From Bradyrhizobium sp. 1 (GTDB taxonomy: Bacteria > Pseudomonadota > Alphaproteobacteria > Rhizobiales > Xanthobacteraceae), in the NCBI RefSeq assembly GCF_023073315.1, contig NZ_JADPJH010000037.1:167299-231298 (forward strand): a stretch of 64,000 nucleotides of DNA, read 5' to 3'. How positions within the stretch are numbered: the first letter of the stretch is position 1; every line of letters starts with the position of its first letter. Shown piece by piece: positions 32,911 to 40,292 of this stretch. The translations under genes were made by a program, and so were the position numbers. The notes beneath the pieces are model-generated. The model ran no database searches. It had not been told where the DNA came from and saw only the letters and a list, made by a program, of their open reading frames with translations.

Positions 32911-33049
32911 TGTCGTCCCTGCGAACGCAGGGACCCATACCGCGTGATCTATCGAAGAGTGCTGGTCGTCGTACCGACGAATATCTAACTTCCAGTCTTC
33001 GTCAAATTCCTCCCTGGGGTTATGGGTCCCTGCGTTCGCAGGGACGACA
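32911..33049. repeat. 139-bp inverted-repeat (MITE-like) element
   Basis: Perfect 29-bp terminal inverted repeats: 32911-32939 and 33021-33049. Each arm also contains its own hairpin, GTCCCTGCG-AA-CGCAGGGAC. The ~80-bp centre has no ORF. It sits between tctC and tctB inside the operon. Elements with such CCCTGCG...CGCAGGG arms are familiar in Bradyrhizobium intergenic DNA. Confidence 0.85.
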
Positions 33050-33115
33050 TCGAATGCTGGGGAAAGACGCCTGCGCCCTCACGGGCCATTGTCCGACGCC
33101 AGAGCGGAGCCTTCG

Positions 33116-33598
33116 ATGATTTCGCGACGCGCCCTCGAATTTGCGACCGCCGTCCTCACGGGCAGTTTTGGTATCGCAGTGGTGGTCCAGAGTCTGGACA
33201 ACGGCATCGGCTGGTCGAGCGCGGGCGTGGATTCCGGCACGTTCCCGTTCCTGACCGGCATCATCATCGTGCTCGGGAGCCTCTACAATCTGGTGCGGGG
33301 TGTGGTGCCAGTTGCGTCATTGGCAAATGTCCCCGTCGCAATCACCCCGATCGAGCTGCGACGGATTGCCGGCCTGTTCGTACCGGCCGCGATCTTCGTG
33401 GCCGCGATCCCCCTGATCGGGATGTATCTCGCCTCGGCCGGTTACATCTTCGCGGTGCTGGCGATCCCCCGGCATCAATCCGTTCCGCGTGCGCTTGCGA
33501 TGGCGCTTGCGACGGCAATCGGGCTGTACGTCGTGTTCGAGCGCATGTTCCAGGTGAGCCTGCCGCACGGCGCGCTCGCCACAGCGCTCGGCTTCTGA
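33116..33598 (+). CDS. tctB: Tripartite tricarboxylate transporter small membrane subunit
   Basis: 160 aa from ATG 33116 (MISRRALEFATAVLTG). Four hydrophobic segments, about residues 8-26, 44-62, 84-105 and 125-145. The SSAGVDSGTFPFLTGIIIVLGSLYNL block is typical of TctB. Partner of TctA in the sodium-dependent importer. It ends 11 bp before tctA. Confidence 0.82.
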   Translation: MISRRALEFATAVLTGSFGIAVVVQSLDNGIGWSSAGVDSGTFPFLTGIIIVLGSLYNLVRGVVPVASLANVPVAITPIELRRIAGLFVPAAIFVAAIPLIGMYLASAGYIFAVLAIPRHQSVPRALAMALATAIGLYVVFERMFQVSLPHGALATALGF

Positions 33599-33609
33599 CG
33601 GAGGGGCCG

Positions 33610-35148
33610 ATGGACAATCTCGGGGAACTCCTGCACGGCTTCGCCATCGCGGTCACCGTGCCGCATCTGGCGCTGATGGTGGTCGGCGTGCTGCTCGGCA
33701 TTCTCGTGGGCGTGCTGCCGGGGTTGGGCGCGCCGAACGGGGTGTCGCTGCTGCTGCCGCTGACCTTCGGCATGCAGCCGGTCTCGGCCATCATCCTGCT
33801 CTCCAGCATGTATTGGGGCGCGCTGTTCGGGGGCTCCGTGACGTCGATCCTGTTCAACATTCCCGGCGAGCCGTCGTCCGTCGCAACCACCTTCGACGGT
33901 TATCCCATGGCGCGCGACGGAAGGCCGACGACGGCGCTGGCGACCGCCTTCGGCTCGGCGGCGTTCGGTGCGCTGATCGGCGTCATCCTGATCACCTTCC
34001 TCGCATCCTGGGTGGCGCAGGTCGCGCTCGCCTTCGGGCCGGCTGAATATTTCGCGGTCTATTTCCTGGCCTTTGCCAGCTTCGTCGGCATGGGCGGCGC
34101 GGCGCCGATCAAGACCGTCGTGGCGCTGGCCATCGGCTTTGCGATTGCCGCCATCGGCATCGACACAGTGTCCGGCAGCGTCCGTCTCACCATGGGCGTC
34201 GACGAGCTGGTCAAGGGCGTGAACTTCGTCGTCGCGGTGATGGGCCTGTTTGGCATCGGTGAACTGTTGGTGGCCGTCGAAGAAGAGTTTCACGCCCGCG
34301 CGGTCTCCTCGAAGATCGATTGGCGCGAGGTGTTCCGCGCGGTCGGCCGCCTGCCGCGGCACAGCGTTGCATTGCTGCGCAGCGCTGCGATCGGCTGCTG
34401 GATGGGGATCACCCCGGGGGGCCCGACCGCGGCGTCCTTCATGAGCTACGGCATCGCCCGCCGCTTCTCGCGCCGGGGCCGCTATTTCGGCACCGGCGAG
34501 GTCGAGGGCATCATCTCGCCGGAGACCGCCGATCATGCCGCCGGCACCAGCGCGCTGCTGCCGATGCTCTCGCTCGGCATTCCCGGCTCAGCGACCGCGG
34601 CCGTGATGATGGGCGGGCTGATGATCTGGGGCCTCAATCCCGGGCCGATGCTGTTTGTCGACCAGAAGGATTTTGTCTGGGGGCTGATCGCCTCGATGTA
34701 TGTCGGCAACATCGTCGCCGTCGTGCTGGTGCTGCTGACCGTCCCCGTCTTCGCCGCCCTGATGCGGATTCCCTTTGTGATCATCGCGCCGCTGATCGTG
34801 ATCATCTGCGTCGTCGGCGCCTATTCGGTCTCGAACTCCTATCTCGACGTGGTCATGATGCTCGGCTTCGGGGTCGTCGGCTATCTCTTCAAAAAACTGT
34901 TCTACCCGCTGGCGCCGCTGGTGCTCGCGATCGTCATCGGCGACAAGGCCGAGGATGCGTTCCGGCAGTCGATGCTGATGTCGAAGGGATCGCTGGGCAT
35001 CTTCTTCGCAAACAAGCTGGTGACGTGCCTGATCGTAGGCGGCATCGCGTTGCTGCTGCTTCCGCTTGTGCTGCAGCTTGCGCGCCTCTTTCGCAAGCCT
35101 GCGCCGCCCACCAACGAGACGATTGCTCAGGAGAAGGTAATCATATGA
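33610..35148 (+). CDS. tctA: Tripartite tricarboxylate transporter large membrane subunit
   Basis: 512 aa. ATG 33610 follows GACGGAGGGG. About twelve membrane segments. The two conserved TctA blocks are visible: GVLPGLGAPNGVSLLLPLTFGMQP (about residues 38-61) and the repeat-related WMGITPGGPTAASFMSYG and ALLPMLSLGIPGSATAAVMMGGL (about 315-340). Its TGA overlaps the pdxA-like ATG (ATGA), so they are translationally coupled. Imports a carboxylate bound by TctC. Confidence 0.92.
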   Translation: MDNLGELLHGFAIAVTVPHLALMVVGVLLGILVGVLPGLGAPNGVSLLLPLTFGMQPVSAIILLSSMYWGALFGGSVTSILFNIPGEPSSVATTFDGYPMARDGRPTTALATAFGSAAFGALIGVILITFLASWVAQVALAFGPAEYFAVYFLAFASFVGMGGAAPIKTVVALAIGFAIAAIGIDTVSGSVRLTMGVDELVKGVNFVVAVMGLFGIGELLVAVEEEFHARAVSSKIDWREVFRAVGRLPRHSVALLRSAAIGCWMGITPGGPTAASFMSYGIARRFSRRGRYFGTGEVEGIISPETADHAAGTSALLPMLSLGIPGSATAAVMMGGLMIWGLNPGPMLFVDQKDFVWGLIASMYVGNIVAVVLVLLTVPVFAALMRIPFVIIAPLIVIICVVGAYSVSNSYLDVVMMLGFGVVGYLFKKLFYPLAPLVLAIVIGDKAEDAFRQSMLMSKGSLGIFFANKLVTCLIVGGIALLLLPLVLQLARLFRKPAPPTNETIAQEKVII

Positions 35149-36149
35149 CCGCAAAGCCGCTCATTGCACTGGCGATGGGAGATCCCGCCGGCATCAGTCC
35201 GGAGCTGACGGCGAAGCTCGTGGTGCAGGACGATATCCGCGCGGGCTGCCGGATCGTCGTGATCGGCGACCGCCGCATCTTCGACGAGGGCGCGCGGGTC
35301 GCGGGCGTCAAGCCGGAGCTGACTACGGTCGAGCAGGGGGTCGACCTCCGCGCAGCGAAGGGCGATGCGCTGTTTGTCGATCTCGGTCATCTCGGCCCCA
35401 AAGAGGTCGAGCCGAAAACTGCGACCCTTGCCGGCGGAAAATTCGCGCTGGCCAATTACCGGCGCGCGCTCGAACTCGGGCGCGACGGCCGCGTCGACGC
35501 CGTCTGCTTCACCCCCTTCAACAAGCAGGCGATGCGGCTTGCCCGCGCCGAGTACGACGACGAGATCGCGTTTTCTGCCGAAGTGGTCGGGCTCAAGACT
35601 CCCGCGAGCGAATTCAACGTGCTCGACCGGCTCTGGAACGCACGGGTCACCTCGCACATCCCGCTCAAGGACGTCGCTGCGCGATTGTCCAGCGAACGCA
35701 TCCATCGTGCGCTCAAGCTGACCGATGCTTGCATGCGCAACGCCGGTTTCGCGCGGCCGCGTATTGCGGTCGCGGGCCTCAATCCCCACGCGGGCGATGG
35801 CGGCAATTTCGGCCGCGAGGAGATCGACGTCATCGCACCTGTCGTCGAGGCCGGCCAGCGCGACGGCATTGCCGTGGAGGGACCATTTCCCGCCGACACC
35901 GTGTTCCTGCGCGCCAAGGGCGGCGCCTTCGATGCGGTGCTGACGATGTATCACGATCAGGGCCAGATCGCGATGAAGCTGATGGGCTTCGATCGCGGCG
36001 TGACCCTGCTCGGCGGTTTCCCGTTCCCGATCTGCACGCCCGCGCACGGCACCGCCTACGACATCGCAGGGCAGGGCGTCGCGTCCATCGGTGCGAGCCG
36101 CGCTGCGCTGATGCTCGCAGCGGCGATGGCCGCGCGTCGTGTTGCGTGA
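35145..36149 (+). CDS. PdxA-family 4-phospho-hydroxyacid dehydrogenase
   Basis: 334 aa. LIALAMGDPAGISPELTAKL (N-terminal PdxA motif), VTSHIPLKDVAARLS (His of the metal site, about residue 168), GLNPHAGDGGNFGREE and TMYHDQGQIAMKL (His about 268) are PdxA hallmarks; these ligate the divalent metal. PdxA oxidises 4-phosphohydroxythreonine in B6 synthesis, but PdxA2-type homologues work in sugar-acid or aromatic-dihydrodiol catabolism. Coupling to tctA and the catabolic operon favour the latter. Confidence 0.85.
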   Translation: MTAKPLIALAMGDPAGISPELTAKLVVQDDIRAGCRIVVIGDRRIFDEGARVAGVKPELTTVEQGVDLRAAKGDALFVDLGHLGPKEVEPKTATLAGGKFALANYRRALELGRDGRVDAVCFTPFNKQAMRLARAEYDDEIAFSAEVVGLKTPASEFNVLDRLWNARVTSHIPLKDVAARLSSERIHRALKLTDACMRNAGFARPRIAVAGLNPHAGDGGNFGREEIDVIAPVVEAGQRDGIAVEGPFPADTVFLRAKGGAFDAVLTMYHDQGQIAMKLMGFDRGVTLLGGFPFPICTPAHGTAYDIAGQGVASIGASRAALMLAAAMAARRVA

Positions 36150-36264
36150 CTGCGCACGGGCGGATGCTCGCTGGTTGTTCGGATGGTATGCGGGAAAAGC
36201 TGGAAACTTTCACCGTCGAACCGAGTTGCCAGTGCCATGAACGTCTCCACTTCGGAGCTGGCAG

Positions 36265-37326
36265 ATGGGCGACGGCGGCGCGCGACGGAGGACGGTGAAT
36301 AGCGGCTGTTCAATCGACCGCGCCCGATCAATTTGTATCGTTCTGATCCTTGCTCTGGCGACAGCGCCTGCGCTCGCGGCCGAGATGAACCCCGCCGCCA
36401 TCGACACAGCCGAGCCATCGAAGAAGACGTTGTCGAACGAAAAGCCGACCCCGGCCGGAGTCCGGCTCCAGGTCCTCCTCGATAGGGCTCACTTCTCGCC
36501 CGGCGAGATCGACGGCAGATTTGGCGAAAACGCGAAGAAGGCGCTGCGGGCCTATGCGGAGGCCCGGCAGTTACCGGGCGCGGACACCATGACCGATGAT
36601 GTCTGGACAGCGCTGCGGACGGAGGACCGGCCGGTGACGCTGACCTACACCATCACCGAACAGGACGTGGCGGGGCCCTTCCTGCGCAAGCTGCCGTCGA
36701 AACTGGAAGACATGAAGGACATCCCGAAGCTGGGCTTCACCAATCCGCGTGAGGCCCTGGCGGAGAAGTTTCACATGAGCGAGCAACTTCTGGCGGCGCT
36801 CAACCCCGGGCACCATTTCGATCATGCCGGCGAGACCATCGTCGTGGTGGACGCTGCCGGCGGGGGCGAGGGGGCGTCCGCCAAGGCTGACAGGGTCGAG
36901 GTCGATAAGGTCAGGCAGACCGTAAAACTGTTCGACAAGTCGAATGCGCTGATCGGATTTTATCCGGCGACCGTCGGCAGCGAAGACAAGCCGTCGCCCT
37001 CGGGTACGCTGAAGGTCACGGAGATCAGCCGAAATCCGTACTACCGCTACAATCCCGACTATCACTTCAAGGGCGTTCATTCCCGCAAGCCCTTCACCAT
37101 CAAGCCGGGTCCGAATAATCCGGTCGGCACCGTGTGGATCAACCTTTCGGCTGAAGGCTATGGCATTCACGGCACGCCTTCGCCGGGAAAGATCTCAAAG
37201 GCAGAGTCGCACGGCTGCGTACGTCTCACCAATTGGGATGCGGAACGTGTTGCAGGCAGTGTATCGAAAGGCACGCCGGTCGCGTTCGTCGACGCCCCCG
37301 CCGATGCCAGTGCTTCGGCGCGGTAG
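36265..37326 (+). CDS. L,D-transpeptidase with peptidoglycan-binding domain
   Basis: 353 aa (start uncertain: ATG 36265, or GTG 36295 preceded by GGAGG). Hydrophobic signal about residues 21-38 (RSICIVLILALATAPALA). Residues about 65-100 form a PG_binding_1 repeat (LQVLLDRAHFSPGEIDGRFGENAKKALRAY). The YkuD catalytic motif is YGIHGTPSPGKISKAESHGCVRLTNWD, with catalytic Cys about 315. It makes 3-3 cross-links or anchors proteins to murein. Alone in its neighbourhood. Confidence 0.9.
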   Translation: MGDGGARRRTVNSGCSIDRARSICIVLILALATAPALAAEMNPAAIDTAEPSKKTLSNEKPTPAGVRLQVLLDRAHFSPGEIDGRFGENAKKALRAYAEARQLPGADTMTDDVWTALRTEDRPVTLTYTITEQDVAGPFLRKLPSKLEDMKDIPKLGFTNPREALAEKFHMSEQLLAALNPGHHFDHAGETIVVVDAAGGGEGASAKADRVEVDKVRQTVKLFDKSNALIGFYPATVGSEDKPSPSGTLKVTEISRNPYYRYNPDYHFKGVHSRKPFTIKPGPNNPVGTVWINLSAEGYGIHGTPSPGKISKAESHGCVRLTNWDAERVAGSVSKGTPVAFVDAPADASASAR

Positions 37327-37343
37327 CGTCAGCTCATCCGCCG

Positions 37344-37757
37344 TTACTTCGTGATCGGCGTCACCAGCTCCTTGTCGGCTGTATCCACCACGAATACCGC
37401 CAGCAGTTTTGCGGGCTCGGTCTCGCTGGCATTGGCGCTGACGGCATGGCGATCACCGGGGCGTTCGAAGAAGTTCTCTCCCTTGTGATAGACCTTGGCC
37501 GGTTCATCGTTGACCTGACTGCGGATCGCGCCTTCCAGGATGGTGGCGTAGATGAATGCGGAGCGCGGGTGCATGTGAGCCGGCGAGGAGCCTCCCGGAC
37601 CATACTCGACCAGCACGCCCTTCATGCTCTTGCCCGGAACGTTCGGCAGGGCTTGGTCGAACACGACCGACACTTTTGCCATTGGCGCGGGCTCGGCCGC
37701 GTGGGCCGTCAGGACAGATGCGGCATAAACCGCGGCTGCGATCAGTAATCTGCACAT
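37344..37757 (-). CDS. Secreted cupin-domain protein
   Basis: 137 aa. Signal peptide about residues 1-20 (LLIAAAVYAASVLTAHA). The cupin motif 1 is HMHPRSAFIYATILEGAIRSQ (metal ligands His/His about 61-63); motif 2 is NFFERPGDRHAVSANAS. DQALPNVPGKSMKGVLVEYGPGGSSPAH is shared in pattern with the cupin at 47255, a distant paralogue. Periplasmic, metal-binding; activity unknown. It follows the NAD-binding gene by 12 bp on the same strand. Confidence 0.83.
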   Translation of the reverse strand: MCRLLIAAAVYAASVLTAHAAEPAPMAKVSVVFDQALPNVPGKSMKGVLVEYGPGGSSPAHMHPRSAFIYATILEGAIRSQVNDEPAKVYHKGENFFERPGDRHAVSANASETEPAKLLAVFVVDTADKELVTPITK

Positions 37758-37769
37758 GGGATATCCTTC

Positions 37770-38513
37770 TCAGAGGCTCGCGAGCCACGTCGCCAGTGGA
37801 ATTTTCCCGAGCCGCGCTTCGCCTAGCGGATTCAGCGACGTGTCGTCGATGGGGGCGCCGTAATAGGACGCCTTCGGATCTCCGATCACGGGTCGGGCGT
37901 CGCCAGATGCCTTCAGGCGGCGTGCAATGAATTCATTGAAGGGGGCTTTTTCGGGCCCTGCGATATCGATGGTGCCGTTCAGCGGCTTGCCTGTTGCGAC
38001 CTCCGCGAGGCGATCAGCCACGTCCTCGGCCGCGATCGGTTGAAACTGGGCCGAGGGAACGACGATCTTGCCGTCAATCACCCCCATTTCGCCAATGGCG
38101 CCGAGGAATTCGAAGAACTGGGTGGCGCGCACGATCGAGTAGGGGATCGAGGCGGCTTTGATGATGGTCTCCTGGGCGAGCTTGGCACGGAAATAGGCGA
38201 TGTCGGGCGACCGTTCGGTCCCCACAATCGACAGCGCCACGTGATGCTTCACGCCCGCCGCAGCCTCCGCCGCGACGAGATTTTTGCTCGAGCGCTGGAA
38301 GAAATCGAGCACGGCGGCGGGCTCCCAGGACGGCGCGTTGGCGACGTCGACGACGACATCGGCGCCCGCGAGCGCCGCAGCGAGGCCTTCGCCGGTCACG
38401 GCATTCACGCCCGATTTCGGCGAAGCTGCCACGGCGTCGTGGCCCTGCTGCTTCAGCTTCGAAACGAGCTTCGATCCGATCAAACCGGTGCCGCCGATCA
38501 CGACGATCTTCAT
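37770..38513 (-). CDS. NmrA-like NAD(P)-binding protein
   Basis: 247 aa from ATG 38513, chosen for the GAGGAG 8 nt upstream. Rossmann motif KIVVIGGTGLIGSKLVSKLK at the N-terminus, then GADVVVDVANAPSWE and SIVGTERSPDIAYFRAKLAQE, typical of atypical SDRs (NmrA/NAD(P)H-binding, SDR a5). Active-site Tyr-x-x-x-Lys is replaced by YFRAK. Probably a redox sensor or reductase. Co-transcribed with the cupin gene. Confidence 0.83.
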   Translation of the reverse strand: MKIVVIGGTGLIGSKLVSKLKQQGHDAVAASPKSGVNAVTGEGLAAALAGADVVVDVANAPSWEPAAVLDFFQRSSKNLVAAEAAAGVKHHVALSIVGTERSPDIAYFRAKLAQETIIKAASIPYSIVRATQFFEFLGAIGEMGVIDGKIVVPSAQFQPIAAEDVADRLAEVATGKPLNGTIDIAGPEKAPFNEFIARRLKASGDARPVIGDPKASYYGAPIDDTSLNPLGEARLGKIPLATWLASL

Positions 38514-38934
38514 GGCCTGTCTCCTCGGCATGTTGTGAGTGCGGGATCATCAAAGCCGGATGGTGCCGCGCTCGTCTGACGTGAGCCGCGTTCTACAGGA
38601 GCAATGGGGCAGGCTCTTGCCTGGAACGGGCTTGGGTTGCCCAAAAATGCTCAAGACATTGCGCCGCGACGCGACGGCAATTGGTCAGGCATCATTCCGC
38701 ATTTCGCGCGGTCGATTGCGCGCTACGGATTATGCTTCGGATTTCGGTTTGAGGGAGGAAGGTCGTCAGCGCTCAGGCCAGGCCAATTGGCAAGGCCTGA
38801 TGAACTTTGCGATGGTGACAGCCAGTGTTTTGCCCGACGAGTCAGATCATCGGGCTGCGCAAAAAGCGTTGTGTCTTCAATCCCATCGCTACTGTGCATG
38901 GGGTTGTTTTTCACTTTTTGATGGACGTGAGGCT
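38514..38934. other. Intergenic region of about 420 bp
   Basis: Lies between the chemoreceptor-like gene stop and the NmrA-like gene start, both on the minus strand. Frames across it look like shadow sequence. It carries the 22-nt dispersed motif at 38889-38910 and should contain the promoter of the NmrA-like/cupin operon. Confidence 0.45.
38889..38910 (-). repeat. 22-nt dispersed motif, copy 1
   Basis: The minus strand here begins AAAACAACCCCATGCACAGT and is identical over 22 nt to the plus strand at 61446-61467. It starts 24 nt after the stop codon of the gene ending at 38935. Confidence 0.75.
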
Positions 38935-40011
38935 TTACGCCCCGCAGACGATCACGCCGTACCAGCCGAGCCCGCGATAGGTCTCGTAGCCCGGCGTGGC
39001 ATGGAAGGCGACCATTGTGCCGGAGCGGTCCTGATAGAAGCCGGAGCGCTGGCCGTTGAGCGAGAGCGAGATGCGCTCGCCCAGAATGCCATGGCCGTCG
39101 GAGGCTGCGATCACGCGAAAATTCGAGTCGACCAGCAGCACGCGGGCCTTGTCGTTGTCCCCGACGCGGACGCCTTGCACGATCGCGCGGGCCTGCGGCT
39201 CCCAGTCGAAATGGATGGCGAGCACGCCGATCGGCGCGCCGTTGGCCTGGCCGCCGGCCCGGACGCTGGCACAATAGGTTGCGACCTGCGCATCGCCGAG
39301 CAGAGACTGGCTCTCGACGTCGCCGGCGACATAGTCGTCGCCGGAGCGCAAGGTCTTCGCCTCGCGAAACCATTTTGTATGGGCGACGTTCTGGCCGACG
39401 ACGCGAAAACGATCCGCGCGGCCGTTGGCGATGACGTTGCCGTCGAGGTCGCAGAGCCAGAGGTCGAGGTAGACGGTGTAGGCACCGAGGATGACGCCGA
39501 GGCGCTGCGAGGCATAGGTGATCGCTGCCGGCGCAGGCGAGGCCGCGCAATCGACCAAGGCGGAGTCAGTCGCCCACCAGCGCACGTCGCAAGTGCGCTC
39601 ATAGAGGTTGCGGTCGATCAGTTCGACGGCGTTCAGCGAGAGGTCGACCATGCGCTCGCCGCGCGAGCGCTGGCTCATGCGGTCGATCGAGGAGACGAGA
39701 TCGCCGGTGCGCTTGGTCAGCTGGGATTCGAGCTCACGCGCGATGGTCTCGACCTGCTGGCCGACGCCGCGCACTTCCTGCGCCACCACCGCGAAGCCGG
39801 CGCCCTGTGCACCGGCGCGCGAGCTCTCGATCAGTGCGTTAAGCGCCAGCATCTTCATCTGGTTGGTGATCTGCTGGATCGACTTGGTCTTGTCGACCGC
39901 GATCTGGTTGACCTCTGCGGTCAGGCGGTTGATCAGCGCGGAGATGTCGGAATCATCGTCAGCGGGTTCGGTGGCGATCGGCTTGGCTTTGAGACCCAGC
40001 GCAGCAGACAT
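38935..40011 (-). CDS. Soluble chemoreceptor-like protein with C-terminal Cache domain
   Basis: 358 aa from ATG 40011 (MSAALGLKAKPIATEPADDD). Residues about 40-110 carry a short methyl-accepting signalling core: ITNQMKMLALNALIESSRAGAQGAGFAVVAQEVR, the hairpin-tip side of an MCP. Residues about 115-355 form a sensor of Cache type (LDLWLCDLDGNVIANGRADR, GVLAIHFDWEPQARAIV, FRVIAASDGHGILGERI). There is no transmembrane segment, and sensor and signal parts are in reverse order to normal MCPs. Probably a cytoplasmic energy or redox sensor feeding CheA/CheW. Confidence 0.8.
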   Translation of the reverse strand: MSAALGLKAKPIATEPADDDSDISALINRLTAEVNQIAVDKTKSIQQITNQMKMLALNALIESSRAGAQGAGFAVVAQEVRGVGQQVETIARELESQLTKRTGDLVSSIDRMSQRSRGERMVDLSLNAVELIDRNLYERTCDVRWWATDSALVDCAASPAPAAITYASQRLGVILGAYTVYLDLWLCDLDGNVIANGRADRFRVVGQNVAHTKWFREAKTLRSGDDYVAGDVESQSLLGDAQVATYCASVRAGGQANGAPIGVLAIHFDWEPQARAIVQGVRVGDNDKARVLLVDSNFRVIAASDGHGILGERISLSLNGQRSGFYQDRSGTMVAFHATPGYETYRGLGWYGVIVCGA

Positions 40012-40292
40012 CGGGAACTTCCCTTGGCAATGAGGCCTGATCTGCAATGAACCCGGAACAATCACGTACAGATCGAATACGAGTCTTTTTCTAGGATTCA
40101 ACCTAACGCCTGCTTAATTTGCTGTTTTGCGGAATGCCCAAATAGTAGTCAGTCCGGCCTGCTGGACGGCCATCCACCGCTTTGTGCGCCCCGGCCGTTG
40201 CAAATCTCCGGTGTTTCCCGGCCAATCGGTCAGTGACTAGACGGCTCGTGCGATCGCCCGGGCCTGGAGTTCCCAACAGCCAGTCCCGATTC

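Noticed and set aside
33022..33609. Long upstream extension of tctA
   Set aside because: The upstream part is out-of-frame with tctB coding and the inverted-repeat element; ATG 33610 has the ribosome site.
34320..35144. Upstream extension of the pdxA-like frame through tctA
   Set aside because: Arg-rich shadow of tctA; true start overlaps the tctA stop at 35145.
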